Shown here piece after piece: positions 16,856-25,946 of a stretch of DNA of 64,000 bases. Positions within the stretch are counted from its first letter, which is position 1, and each line of letters starts with the position of its first letter. The notes beneath the pieces were generated by a model. It was not told where the DNA came from and made no database searches. It saw only the letters and a list, made by a program, of their open reading frames with translations. Location: contig CADAKY010000008.1 of the NCBI GenBank assembly GCA_902788575.1, positions 1 to 64,000 on the forward strand, written 5' to 3'. A program made the position numbers and the translations under genes. Source of the DNA: an uncultured bacterium. GTDB taxonomy: Bacteria > Cyanobacteriota > Vampirovibrionia > Gastranaerophilales > Gastranaerophilaceae.

Positions 16856-17794
16856 ATGAATGAGAGAATGATTTTAGCTATACTTCCGATAAGCATTGGC
16901 GGAAGGCTTACAACATCAAGCATTATAGATGGATTAAGACAGAACGGATGCGTGGTTACTGTTTTTGATGAAATCTTTGATAACAATTTGGAAGATGTTA
17001 TCAAAAATAAATATGATGCAATTCTCGGTTATGATTATTCCGGTCTGAAAATAAAGATTGATAACGGTTTAAAAATACCCTCCATAAATTATTTTTCTGA
17101 TGATATTCGTTCCAAGACTTCCGGTCCGGAGTGGGAAAAATATTTACCATATTTGGAGGAAGATGATAACTATACATTTTACTGGGACAGAGAGCTTACT
17201 CAATATGAAACATTCAAGAATATTCACTATCTTCCGCATTTTGTAAATTTTGATATATATAATGATACCGGTGTTGAACCAAAATTCGATTTAATGTTTG
17301 CAGGAAGGCTTGATACAGACTTCAGGCTGAGTTTTTTTGAGGATTTATTGACAAAACTTCCGCACTTAAATATAGCGTGGTATGCAATAGAAAAGCATTA
17401 TCAAGATGCAAGAAACAGGGCTAAACATCCGGAACTTATAGATGCTGTTTATCAAGGTTTTATTGATAATGAACCTGACATGGCGCGTGCAGTTAATAAT
17501 TCAAAAATTGTATTTACCATGAATTCGCAGGGGATATCATCGCTTAATTACAGAACTTTTCAAACTGTTGCCTGCAAAAGGCTATTGATAAGTGATTATC
17601 GTGAAGAACTTTCTCTGTTTGAAGGATTTATGCCGTATTATGAAGATTTTTCGGATTTAGTCTTTAAAATAGAAGGCTATCTTGAAGATAAGGATGCATA
17701 TAAAAAAGTTACAGAGGAATGTTATAAAATTGCATCACAAAACCACAATTCGAAATTGTGTGTTGAATATATGCTGTCTGAGGTTAAGTTCTAG
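16856..17794 (+). CDS. CgeB-like glycosyltransferase family protein
   Basis: 312 residues. The N-terminal Rossmann-like half starts MILAILPISIGGRLTTSSIIDGL; the C-terminal half matches the glycosyltransferase 1-type domain of CgeB/DUF3880 proteins: GLMFAGRLDTDF-like region, then SLNYRTFQTVACKRLLISDYREEL and a final helix NHNSKLCVEYML. Probably a cytoplasmic sugar transferase for cell-surface or flagellar modification; the acceptor is unknown. It overlaps the convergent pheS gene by four bases and is probably translated from a leaderless mRNA. Confidence 0.7.
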   Translation: MNERMILAILPISIGGRLTTSSIIDGLRQNGCVVTVFDEIFDNNLEDVIKNKYDAILGYDYSGLKIKIDNGLKIPSINYFSDDIRSKTSGPEWEKYLPYLEEDDNYTFYWDRELTQYETFKNIHYLPHFVNFDIYNDTGVEPKFDLMFAGRLDTDFRLSFFEDLLTKLPHLNIAWYAIEKHYQDARNRAKHPELIDAVYQGFIDNEPDMARAVNNSKIVFTMNSQGISSLNYRTFQTVACKRLLISDYREELSLFEGFMPYYEDFSDLVFKIEGYLEDKDAYKKVTEECYKIASQNHNSKLCVEYMLSEVKF

Positions 17795-18825
17795 AATTGC
17801 TCCAAGAAACGTTTGTCGTTATTGAAGAATAATCTGATGTCATCAATCGCATATTTTAACATTGCAAGACGTTCAACCCCCATGCCGAATGCGAATCCGG
17901 TATAAACATCCGGATCAATTCCGACACCTTTAAGTACATTGACGTCAACCATTCCGCAGCCCAATACTTCTAACCAGCCTGTACCGCTGCAAGTTCGGCA
18001 TCCTTTGCCCTGACACATAATGCACTGTACATCGACTTCTGCAGATGGCTCAGTAAACGGGAAAAAGCTGCTTCTGAATCTTGTAGGACGTGCTGAACCA
18101 AAATATAGTCTGATAAATTCGTTTAAAACACCTTTTAAATCACCGAAGGTTATTCCTTTATCAACGTATAAGCCTTCTATTTGGTGGAAAAAGTTATTTT
18201 TTCTTGCATTAATATTTTCGTTTCTGTAAACTCTTCCGGGAGCAATAACCTTAATCGGCGGTTTTTGATTCTCCATAACATGAATTTGCGCGCCTGAAGT
18301 TTGGCTTCTTAATACAACACCATTCATATCTTTTACGTAAAATGTATCTTGTACATCTCTTGCCGGATGGTCTTTCGGTACATTTAACATATCAAAATTA
18401 TAGTATTCTGTTTCGACTTCCGGTGACAATTCCGGTGATACAACAGAAAATCCGATGTTCTGAAAAATAGAAACAATTTCATCCGTTGTAGATGTGAGCG
18501 GATGAACTTTTCCCTGCGGAGTATATTTCCCGCTTAAAGTTATATCAATTCTGTCTTTTTGAAGTTTTTCATTCAATTCTTTTTGATAAAAAGTATCGTG
18601 TTTTTCCTTCAAAAGATTTTCTAAATCTTGCGTAATTTGGTTGGCTAAAGCTCCGACGGTTCTTTTATCTTCATCAGATAAATCTTTTAAGCCCTTTTTT
18701 ATAGAATTAAATTCACCTTTACGGCTCAAATATTTAAGCCTGATTTCATCTATATCGCTTATAGATTGTGCTTGTGCAATGTCGTTTTTTGCCAAATTAT
18801 AAATATTTTCCAATTGTGCTTTCAT
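17791..18825 (-). CDS. pheS: phenylalanyl-tRNA synthetase alpha subunit
   Basis: Charges tRNA-Phe together with the beta subunit (pheT, not in this window). 344 residues, normal length. The N-terminal coiled-coil tRNA-binding arm (about residues 1-90) is followed by class II motifs: motif 2 around FRSSFFPFTEPSAEVDV and motif 3 GFAFGMGVERLAMLKYAIDDIR. An inserted CIMCQGKGCRTCSGTGW segment holds four cysteines, as in many bacterial PheS. Ribosome site AGGGAGA precedes the ATG. Separation from pheT is notable. Confidence 0.97.
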   Translation of the reverse strand: MKAQLENIYNLAKNDIAQAQSISDIDEIRLKYLSRKGEFNSIKKGLKDLSDEDKRTVGALANQITQDLENLLKEKHDTFYQKELNEKLQKDRIDITLSGKYTPQGKVHPLTSTTDEIVSIFQNIGFSVVSPELSPEVETEYYNFDMLNVPKDHPARDVQDTFYVKDMNGVVLRSQTSGAQIHVMENQKPPIKVIAPGRVYRNENINARKNNFFHQIEGLYVDKGITFGDLKGVLNEFIRLYFGSARPTRFRSSFFPFTEPSAEVDVQCIMCQGKGCRTCSGTGWLEVLGCGMVDVNVLKGVGIDPDVYTGFAFGMGVERLAMLKYAIDDIRLFFNNDKRFLEQF

Positions 18826-18907
18826 TATTAGTCTCCCTATAAATCAATATTATCGCGAGAGTAGCTAAAAGTAAAGATAGCGGAAATTTAATTTACAATA
18901 AAAAATG

Positions 18908-19513
18908 TTAAAAATCTTCGGTTTCACCTTTTTCTTCTTTTATGTATTCGCCCATAATTGATGCAAGTGAGTTTTGCCAATCATTATTTTTTTCCAAGAA
19001 GAAATCTGCCCCGCGCATTTTGCATTGCTGCTCAATTTCTTTTCTCGGAGAAGCTGTGATAACTCCTATAACGCATCTGGTGCCGTTCATTGCGGCAAGT
19101 TTTTTCAATTCTGTTAAAAGTATAAAGCCTTCTCTTTCGGTAGGAATAAATAAGTCCATTACTACGTAGCTGTAGTGGCGTTTTTTAAACTTATTTACCG
19201 CATCATAAATTTCTTGTGAACAATCTATGTCATATTCAAATTGTGACAATAAAACTTTTAACTGGTATGTTATTACACCTAAGTCATCAACAACCAGTAT
19301 TGCCGGACCTGATTGCTCTTCGTCGTTGTTATCTTCCGATTCAAACTTTGGTGTTTGAGTCTTTTTTGTGTTGTAGTTAAATTCTTTCATTATATCTACA
19401 ACTTTTATAAGTTGTCGCTTTAGTTCTACTAATCCGAGATTTTGCGGTACTTTTTCACTTGTAAGATTATAAAACAGTTCTAAAAATTCATCATCTAAGT
19501 CTACGTTTAACAT
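18908..19513 (-). CDS. stand-alone response regulator (receiver domain)
   Basis: 201 residues. About 85 N-terminal residues are charged, of unknown fold, and include an acidic linker (SEDNNDEEQSG). The receiver domain begins AILVVDDLGVITYQL; the acidic pair is DD, the phospho-acceptor is Asp in VVMDLFIP, and the conserved Thr and Lys are in VITAS and LEKN. There is no DNA-binding output domain, so it probably acts by protein contact, as CheY-type regulators do. No histidine kinase lies nearby. Confidence 0.85.
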   Translation of the reverse strand: MLNVDLDDEFLELFYNLTSEKVPQNLGLVELKRQLIKVVDIMKEFNYNTKKTQTPKFESEDNNDEEQSGPAILVVDDLGVITYQLKVLLSQFEYDIDCSQEIYDAVNKFKKRHYSYVVMDLFIPTEREGFILLTELKKLAAMNGTRCVIGVITASPRKEIEQQCKMRGADFFLEKNNDWQNSLASIMGEYIKEEKGETEDF

Positions 19514-19605
19514 GCAGCTTCTCCTAACATCTAAAGATTATATCATATTGCTTTACAAAAAGTAAGTCATATATTTGCATTATTCATGTTTAAAGAAATT
19601 TAGGG

Positions 19606-19611
19606 TATAAT
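19606..19611 (+). promoter_or_regulatory. -10 box with start codon near +1
   Basis: TATAAT lies eight bases before the ATG at 19619, with no Shine-Dalgarno between. This is another candidate leaderless gene. Confidence 0.5.
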
Positions 19612-19618
19612 CTGAGTT

Positions 19619-20473
19619 ATGAAGAAGTTTTTTACAATATTGGTTATTGTTATTTTTAGTATGTCTGCGCATGCTGCAGATTTTTCGGCTTTTAAAAATA
19701 TCAGTATTTTCAAAAATGATCAGAGGGCAATTAAGTCATTGTTAAACGCTCAGGTCAGGTACGCAAATCATACAAATTATGACAAGTTTATTTCAACTTA
19801 TGATGAAAAATATGTAAATGCAGACGGGTTTAATCTTGAAACATATTCAAATTTAGTCAAAGATATTTGGGATACATATAAAAATATAAAATACGGTATT
19901 CAAATAAAGAACATAGCTGTTAATGGAGATGAAGCAAAAGTAGAATTGACAGAAACCTCTTATGCTGATATTCCGCTTTCAAAGACAGTCGGCGGAGTTT
20001 TGAAAAGTACGGCAAACAGTGAATATTATTTGAAAAAGATTGACGGAAAATGGAAAGTTACTTATGACAGTGTTTTGGATGAAACAACATCAATGCTGTA
20101 CGGAGATGCAAGAAATCTTGACATTAAATTAACAGCACCAAATAAAGTTACACAGGGTACTGAATACACGGCATCTTTAGAATTTGAACCGCCCAAAGGA
20201 ACTTTTGCCGTAGCGTCAATCGCAAAAGATAAAGTTGAATATCCGCAAAAGCAAGCAAAGGAAGTCTTCAGAAAGATGCCTGATGATAATATATTAGAAA
20301 GATTGTTTATAGCAAATAAAGATAATGCAAATGAGTATATTATTGCATCAATAGGTTTAACAAGGGCTGATGTTGAAGACTTAAGTATAAAAATAAGTCT
20401 TGCCGGATTCGGCTATCAGATTATCAGAGTAAACGTAACAAAACCGGAAAGCAAAAATGTCAAAGCCGAGTAA
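19619..20473 (+). CDS. exported protein with NTF2/SnoaL-like domain
   Basis: 284 residues. A signal peptide (MKKFFTILVIVIFSMSAHA, then ADFS) is followed by an NTF2-like cone: a helical part (AIKSLLNAQVRYANHTNYDKF), strands with AKVELTETSYADI, and YYLKKIDGKWKVTYDSVLDE. A second beta-rich part (LDIKLTAPNKVTQGTEYTASLEFEPP) resembles an Ig-like domain. Ligand unknown. Its end overlaps the lspA start by 17 bases, so the two are translationally linked; lipoprotein signal peptidase next door is suggestive, but this signal peptide has no lipobox cysteine. Confidence 0.7.
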   Translation: MKKFFTILVIVIFSMSAHAADFSAFKNISIFKNDQRAIKSLLNAQVRYANHTNYDKFISTYDEKYVNADGFNLETYSNLVKDIWDTYKNIKYGIQIKNIAVNGDEAKVELTETSYADIPLSKTVGGVLKSTANSEYYLKKIDGKWKVTYDSVLDETTSMLYGDARNLDIKLTAPNKVTQGTEYTASLEFEPPKGTFAVASIAKDKVEYPQKQAKEVFRKMPDDNILERLFIANKDNANEYIIASIGLTRADVEDLSIKISLAGFGYQIIRVNVTKPESKNVKAE

Positions 20474-20921
20474 AATATCTTACTTTTTTATAACGTTTAT
20501 ATTTTTTACAATTATAGATTTGTATTTGTCAAATTATATATTAAAATTTGGTTACAAATTGCCGTCAAATCCGGTTTTTGATTTTATATTTATTCAAAAT
20601 GACGGAGCGGCATTTAACATCTTGCAAAATTGCAGAAGCTTTTTGATAGTATTTTCCGCAGCGGCAATTTTCGGAATTTTTGTATACGTAATTAAAAATA
20701 TTTCACGATTAAAGTTGATAGCAGTATTTTTCGCATCATTGTTATCAGCGGGCATTTTTTGTAACTTGCTGGAGAGAATTTTCTTCGGATATGTAAGAGA
20801 TTTTATAAAAATTAACTTTTTTAATTTCCCGATATTTAACATTTCCGATATTTTTATTAATTTGAGCGTTTTTGCTATTATTATAATTATTATAAAAAAC
20901 AATTATTTTAAAAAATTATGA
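20457..20921 (+). CDS. lspA: lipoprotein signal peptidase II
   Basis: Inner-membrane aspartyl protease that cleaves prolipoproteins. 154 residues with four membrane segments. Conserved blocks are NDGAAFN, NLLER, GYVRDFI with D115 and FPIFNISD with D131; the last two aspartates are the catalytic pair. The Asp of the usual NLxDR motif is Glu here. It overlaps the upstream gene by 17 bases and the downstream pseudouridine synthase by the four bases ATGA, indicating one operon. lspA followed by an RluA-family gene is a common bacterial arrangement. Confidence 0.93.
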   Translation: MSKPSKISYFFITFIFFTIIDLYLSNYILKFGYKLPSNPVFDFIFIQNDGAAFNILQNCRSFLIVFSAAAIFGIFVYVIKNISRLKLIAVFFASLLSAGIFCNLLERIFFGYVRDFIKINFFNFPIFNISDIFINLSVFAIIIIIIKNNYFKKL

Positions 20922-21835
20922 GACTGATAGCTGACGATTTAACAGAAGGAGTAAGGTTAGATTCATACTTAAAAGAATGTATGGATAATGTTTCACGCTC
21001 TAAAATATCTGCAGAAATAAAAGCGGGAAATATTCTTGTAAATTCTTATGTGCAAAAACCGTCATATATAATAAAAAACGGAGATGTAATTGATGTAAAT
21101 ATTCAGGAAAAATTTACGTTGATTGAACCTGAGAATATTTCTCTTGATGTTGTTTGGGAAGAAGAAAACATGTTGGTTGTAAATAAACCTTCCGGTATGC
21201 TGACTCATCCGACTACTATTGAAACATCAGGAACTCTTGTGAATGCGCTTCTGTTCAAATATGGGAACAATTTGTCAGATATTAACGGTGACTTTAGAAG
21301 AGGTATTGTGCATCGGCTGGACAGGAATACTTCCGGTTTACTTATGATTGCCAAAAATAATAAATCGCATGAATGGATTGTTGATAATATGAAGTCCGGA
21401 AATATTGAAAAAAGATATCTTACTGTGGTAAAGGGCGTGCTTAATGAGGACGAATTTATAATAAACAAGCCAATAGGAAGAAATCCGAGTCAGCCTCATA
21501 AAATGGCAGTTCGTGAAGACGGAAAAGAAAGTATAACAAAAGTAAAAGTTATCGAACGTTTTAAAGATGCAACTTTGTGTGAAATTTATCTTATAACAGG
21601 CAGAACTCATCAAATAAGGGTTCATATGTCATCAATCGGACATCCCGTTTTTAATGATACATTATACGGATTCGGCAAAATGAAAATCCAAACTCAGGAG
21701 CAGGTCTTGCAGTCATATCAATTGTCATTTCCAAAGCCTTTTGGCAAAGAATTGATAACATTGAAAATAGCTCCGGATGAAAAAATAAGAAAAGTTTTAA
21801 GTTTTTACGGATATGATTTATCCCTGTTCACATAA
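20918..21835 (+). CDS. RluA-family pseudouridine synthase (RluD-like)
   Basis: 305 residues. An S4 RNA-binding domain (about residues 12-75: VRLDSYLKECMDNVSRSKISAEI) is followed by the RluA catalytic domain. The active-site loop is HRLDRNTSGLL with catalytic D135. LITGRTHQIRVHMSSIGHPVFND is the other family signature. It isomerises specific uridines in 23S rRNA; RluD is the best guess from the S4 domain and lspA neighbour, but the target is not proven. Its 3' end overlaps convergent pdxJ by 18 bases. Confidence 0.92.
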   Translation: MRLIADDLTEGVRLDSYLKECMDNVSRSKISAEIKAGNILVNSYVQKPSYIIKNGDVIDVNIQEKFTLIEPENISLDVVWEEENMLVVNKPSGMLTHPTTIETSGTLVNALLFKYGNNLSDINGDFRRGIVHRLDRNTSGLLMIAKNNKSHEWIVDNMKSGNIEKRYLTVVKGVLNEDEFIINKPIGRNPSQPHKMAVREDGKESITKVKVIERFKDATLCEIYLITGRTHQIRVHMSSIGHPVFNDTLYGFGKMKIQTQEQVLQSYQLSFPKPFGKELITLKIAPDEKIRKVLSFYGYDLSLFT

Positions 21836-22534
21836 ATTTTTCATTTCTTTAACAGCTTGTTCAAGTCCGACAAAGACAGCGCGTGCTATTATTGAATGCC
21901 CGATATTTAATTCAACAAGGTTTGGAATTTCGTGCATTCTTTTTACGTTGTGATAATTTAAACCGTGTCCTGCATTGACTTTTAGCCCGAAATTTTGAGC
22001 AAAGATTGCGGCACCCTTTAAATCCTGAAAAGCTTTTTCTTCGTCCATTGTTCCGAAAGCTTCCGAATATTTTCCTGTATGAAGTTCTATAAACGGTGCT
22101 CCAGTTTTTGAAACTGCAGATATTTGATGAACGTCAGGGTCTATAAAGAAACTGACTTCTATATTTTTTGCCAAAAGCGGTTTAACAAATTTTATTGCTC
22201 TGTCCAACTGCCCTTCAACATCAAGTCCGCCTTCGGTTGTTAGTTCTTGCCGCTTTTCAGGCACTATACATATTGCATGTGGTCTTAGGCGAAGTGCAAT
22301 TTCCTGCATTTCGTCTGTCATTGCCATTTCCAGATTAAGACGGGTGTGCGGAAGCATTCTGATAGCTTCAACATCGGCATCTTTAATGTGTCTTCTGTCT
22401 TCGCGCAAATGAGTTGTGATTGATGCAACATTGCATTCTTTACAAATTCTGACCGCTGTCATAATATCAGGCTCAACTCCACCTCTTGCATTTCTTAATG
22501 TCGCAACGTGATCTATATTTACGCCTAATAACAT
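21818..22534 (-). CDS. pdxJ: pyridoxine 5'-phosphate synthase
   Basis: Condenses 1-deoxyxylulose 5-phosphate with 3-amino-2-oxopropyl phosphate in the DXP-dependent vitamin B6 pathway. 238 residues, normal length. Signature regions are NIDHVATLRNARGG at the N-terminus, ITTHLREDRRHI, and NAGHGLNYHNV near the C-terminus. The gene directly follows the glycosyltransferase upstream on the same strand, with one base between them, so they are probably co-transcribed. Confidence 0.96.
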   Translation of the reverse strand: MLLGVNIDHVATLRNARGGVEPDIMTAVRICKECNVASITTHLREDRRHIKDADVEAIRMLPHTRLNLEMAMTDEMQEIALRLRPHAICIVPEKRQELTTEGGLDVEGQLDRAIKFVKPLLAKNIEVSFFIDPDVHQISAVSKTGAPFIELHTGKYSEAFGTMDEEKAFQDLKGAAIFAQNFGLKVNAGHGLNYHNVKRMHEIPNLVELNIGHSIIARAVFVGLEQAVKEMKNLCEQG

Positions 22535-22535
22535 A

Positions 22536-23483
22536 TTATTTCCTCCCGTCTAATTCTATTTTACGAATTCTTATTTGTATGTCTTCTAATAATTTTCTGT
22601 TTATTGATAGTAAATCTCCGATAACAGCGACTATTAACAGTTGGATTCCGGAAATTAAAAATACTGCTGAAAAAATAAGTGACTGTATATGCCCGTTTCC
22701 GTTACCGTTAAAATAATAGTACAAAAATCTGAAAACCAAAATACTTCCCAGCAATCCTGATATTAAAGAGAGCAGTGCAAAAAATCTGAACGGGCGGTAT
22801 ACAATAAACATTCTTACTGTTGTTTTTACTGATTTTAGTATGTAATCGAAAATATTTTTTACAAGTTTTGATTTTCTTGTCTGAGGATTTACGCCAATCG
22901 GTACCGATATAACTTTTAACCCTTTTGCGCCTGCTTGTACAAGGGTTTCCATGGTGTATGTGTAATTGTCAAAAACATTTAATCTTATTGCCGCTTCTTT
23001 AGAAAATGCTCGGAAACCGCTCGGTGCATCTTCAACTTTTGTAGAGGATAAAAGTCTTAAAAATGCCGAACCGATTTTTTGGAAAAACTTTTTTAACGGT
23101 GAAAATTCTTTTATAGCAAGGATATCTCTTGCCCCGATTACCATGTCGGCTTCTGAATTCAGAATGGGTTTAATCAGCTTTTGTATATCGCTTGCTTTGT
23201 ATTGATTATCAGCGTCTGTATTGACAATAATATCGGCATTTCTGTTTAAGCATTCCTGCAAGCCGGTGCGAAAAGCATTAGCCAGACCTTTGTTTTGTTT
23301 TATGTTAATTACACTCGCGCCGCATTTTTCGGCAATTTGTGCAGAATCATCCGTTGAACCGTCATTGATAACGAGAATTTCTGTTTCATCAATTCCGTCA
23401 ATGTTTTGGGGTAAATCTGTTAATGTTTTTTCCAGATTTGCCCCCTCGTTAAAACACGGTATTTGAATAATAAGCTTTGTCAT
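22536..23483 (-). CDS. family 2 glycosyltransferase with C-terminal membrane helices
   Basis: 315 residues. The GT-A domain starts LIIQIPCFNEGANLEKTL; the DxD-type element is NTDADNQY; a further catalytic-region motif is GARDI and PSGFRAFSKEAA. Two C-terminal membrane segments (FFALLSLISGLLGSILVF and FSAVFLISGIQLLIVAVIGDLLS) match DPM1/GtrB-type enzymes that load sugars onto undecaprenyl phosphate. The divergent neighbour at 23521 is a GT-C enzyme that could use such a lipid-linked sugar, so the pair may work together. Confidence 0.87.
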   Translation of the reverse strand: MTKLIIQIPCFNEGANLEKTLTDLPQNIDGIDETEILVINDGSTDDSAQIAEKCGASVINIKQNKGLANAFRTGLQECLNRNADIIVNTDADNQYKASDIQKLIKPILNSEADMVIGARDILAIKEFSPLKKFFQKIGSAFLRLLSSTKVEDAPSGFRAFSKEAAIRLNVFDNYTYTMETLVQAGAKGLKVISVPIGVNPQTRKSKLVKNIFDYILKSVKTTVRMFIVYRPFRFFALLSLISGLLGSILVFRFLYYYFNGNGNGHIQSLIFSAVFLISGIQLLIVAVIGDLLSINRKLLEDIQIRIRKIELDGRK

Positions 23484-23520
23484 GTAAAATATTATATATA
23501 AAAAACAAGGGAGCGTGTAG

Positions 23521-24963
23521 TTGTATTTAATAATATTAATCGGTTTAGTTTTAAGACTCAGCTTTATAAATAAACCGGAAGGCTTGTGGAATGATGAATA
23601 TGTAAGCTGGATGGTGTCTTCAACTCCATTTGGGGAAGGGTTTTGGCAAGAGGTCCTGAAGCAGTGTCACATGCCTTTTTATTATTTGTACATAAAACTT
23701 TTTTCGGGATACTCGGATTTGGTTTTAAGGCTTACATCGGTTGTTCCGTCCGTTATTTCTATATATGTAATGTATCTTGTAGGAAAAGAATACTCTAAAA
23801 AAGCCGGAATATTAGCTTGCTCTGTGACATCTGTACTTTCGTTTTTAATTTATTATTCACAGGAGGTAAGATTTTATTCGCTTTTATTCTTATTTTCTTC
23901 ATTATCGTTGTTGTTCACAATAAGGGTCATTAAAAATGCCAGCAAACAGAATTATTTAGGCTTAATTGTTTCAAATTTCTTAATTCTATTTACTCATGTT
24001 CTCGGAATTATATATGTTGTATTTGATGTAATGTATGTAGTTTGGAAAAAAAGGGTCTTTAGTAAAAAATTTATACCATTAGTAATTTTTGTTTTTCTGT
24101 TTACGGGATTTTTTGGACTTGTTATAATCAAACAGCTTCCGGCTTCTCAGTGGTGGGGGCATTTTTCGTATACAAATATATTGTTTTTGTTTAGTGACTT
24201 TTTCTCACCGATTTTGACAAATAATGTGAATGCGCCTTCTGTATTTTTCTATAATGCAAGGCTTGCCCTATGGATGACCGTTCCTGTAATAATCGGATTT
24301 TTGGGAATGATATTCGGGTTCAGGCAAAATAAAGGAATTTTTGCAGTTTCATTGTGTACAATCGTTATTACTTCCGTTTTGGCAATAAGCGGAAAAATAG
24401 TTTTTATATCAAAATATCTGACAGAAATTCTTCCGATTTTTATAATTATGATGGTTTGCGGTTTTTGCAGGATGAAAAAATACGGGCTTATTCTTTTTGC
24501 GCTTTTCATAGCTTTTCATATTGCATCTGTTTTTACTCCAAATTATGTGACAAAGCTTCCCAGAAATGAAGGACACAGAATTGTCGGTGAAATATTAAAT
24601 TCCAGAAAGGCTGATAATATTGTTTTTACATATTATGCACCGGATCGTTTTTACAGATATTTTAAAAAACGCGGAAATCTTTATCATATAAGCAAGGTCA
24701 ATCGTTATGAATACAAGGATAATCCCGAACGAATACTTGATAAAATTAAAGCAGGAGAAACTGTTTCAGTAGTGTTATTGGATAGTGTAAGTTTTTTCCC
24801 TGAGGAGTATTTAAACTTATATAAAGATAAACTGCCGGAAATGTTTGTAATTTTTTCTCATATCAGGAATGTTTTGATAGAAGAATTAAATAACAATTAT
24901 TCTGATTTTATTGTTGATAGAAAAGGATATTGGACTGTTATAACCGCAAAAAAGAAAAAGTAA
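23521..24963 (+). CDS. GT-C membrane glycosyltransferase (ArnT/PMT-like)
   Basis: 480 residues with about 10-11 membrane segments. The first periplasmic loop carries LWNDEYVSW, the acidic (D/E) motif typical of dolichyl/undecaprenyl-phosphate-sugar-dependent transferases, and a second motif YYSQEVRFYSLLFLFS. A soluble C-terminal part of about 120 residues follows. The start is TTG at 23521, with GGGAG a few bases upstream. It is divergent from a GtrB-like transferase, so together they could build and transfer a lipid-linked sugar to a protein or surface glycan. Confidence 0.82.
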   Translation: MYLIILIGLVLRLSFINKPEGLWNDEYVSWMVSSTPFGEGFWQEVLKQCHMPFYYLYIKLFSGYSDLVLRLTSVVPSVISIYVMYLVGKEYSKKAGILACSVTSVLSFLIYYSQEVRFYSLLFLFSSLSLLFTIRVIKNASKQNYLGLIVSNFLILFTHVLGIIYVVFDVMYVVWKKRVFSKKFIPLVIFVFLFTGFFGLVIIKQLPASQWWGHFSYTNILFLFSDFFSPILTNNVNAPSVFFYNARLALWMTVPVIIGFLGMIFGFRQNKGIFAVSLCTIVITSVLAISGKIVFISKYLTEILPIFIIMMVCGFCRMKKYGLILFALFIAFHIASVFTPNYVTKLPRNEGHRIVGEILNSRKADNIVFTYYAPDRFYRYFKKRGNLYHISKVNRYEYKDNPERILDKIKAGETVSVVLLDSVSFFPEEYLNLYKDKLPEMFVIFSHIRNVLIEELNNNYSDFIVDRKGYWTVITAKKKK

Positions 24964-25037
24964 TAATATACTAAATAATATTTTACTATAGTTTACGTTA
25001 TGATATAATTCTACTGTTGAGAGATTAGGTAACAGAT

Positions 25038-25946
25038 TTGATAATCAAAGAAGATTTAGAGATAAAAAATTATACTACATACAAAATCGGGGGTAAGGTC
25101 AAAAAGGTTTATTTCCCTGAAACACAAGCTGAGTTTACCGAATTATTAAGGACTCTAAAAAATTATATTGTTCTTGGAAGTTGCTCTAATGTGATTATTT
25201 CTTCAAACGGATACAGCGGAAATATTATTTTGACAACAAAACTTAATCAATTTGAAATCAGAGGAACAAAGGTTTTTGCATCCTGCGGGGTAAAAGGTCC
25301 TTTAATTGCACAAAAAACATGTGATGCGGGGTTGAGCGGATTTGAATTTATGATAGGTTTCCCAGGCTCAATCGGTGGGGATGTTTCTATGAATGCAGGA
25401 GCACATGGACAAACTATTTCTGATAATCTTATATCCTGTTGTGTTTTTAATAAAAAAACAAAAGAAATTGAATACAAAACGCATCAGGAAATGAATTTTT
25501 CTTACAGGAATTCGCTTTTGCATTCAGGAGAATATATCCTTTTGTATGCGGAGTTTGATTTAAAAAAAGCGCCTGTTGAAGAAATTAAGAATTTAATAGC
25601 AAGAAATCTTGAATTCAGGAAAAATGTTCAGCCGTCTCTTGCTTGTCCTAATGCGGGAAGCGTTTTTAAGAATCCGCAAAACGATTCAGCAGGAAGACTT
25701 CTGGATAAAGCAGGAGTAAAAACTTTTGAAAATGCAAATGTAAAAGTTTGGGAGAATCACGCAAACTTCATTGTGAATAAAGGTGATGCAAGTTCAGAAG
25801 ATGTACTTGAATTAATGGTAAGGATGTTTAATGCCGTAAAAGAACAGTATACAATAGAGCTTGAGCCGGAAGTTATTTTTATCGGAGACAAAACTAAAAA
25901 AGAGGAAGAATTATGCAATATATTGTACAAAAAGAAGCAAAGATAG
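25038..25946 (+). CDS. murB: UDP-N-acetylenolpyruvoylglucosamine reductase
   Basis: Second committed step of peptidoglycan precursor synthesis. 302 residues. The FAD-binding domain is marked by YTTYKIGGKVKKVYFP and LGSCSNVIIS, then GFEFMIGFPGSIGGDVSMNAGAHGQ. Catalytic Ser is in CPNAGSVFKNP and Glu near LEPEVIFIG. Start is TTG, a few bases after AGGTAAC. First gene of a cluster with ddl, ftsQ and hemW; murC, often adjacent, is absent. It overlaps ddl by 34 bases. Confidence 0.96.
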   Translation: MIIKEDLEIKNYTTYKIGGKVKKVYFPETQAEFTELLRTLKNYIVLGSCSNVIISSNGYSGNIILTTKLNQFEIRGTKVFASCGVKGPLIAQKTCDAGLSGFEFMIGFPGSIGGDVSMNAGAHGQTISDNLISCCVFNKKTKEIEYKTHQEMNFSYRNSLLHSGEYILLYAEFDLKKAPVEEIKNLIARNLEFRKNVQPSLACPNAGSVFKNPQNDSAGRLLDKAGVKTFENANVKVWENHANFIVNKGDASSEDVLELMVRMFNAVKEQYTIELEPEVIFIGDKTKKEEELCNILYKKKQR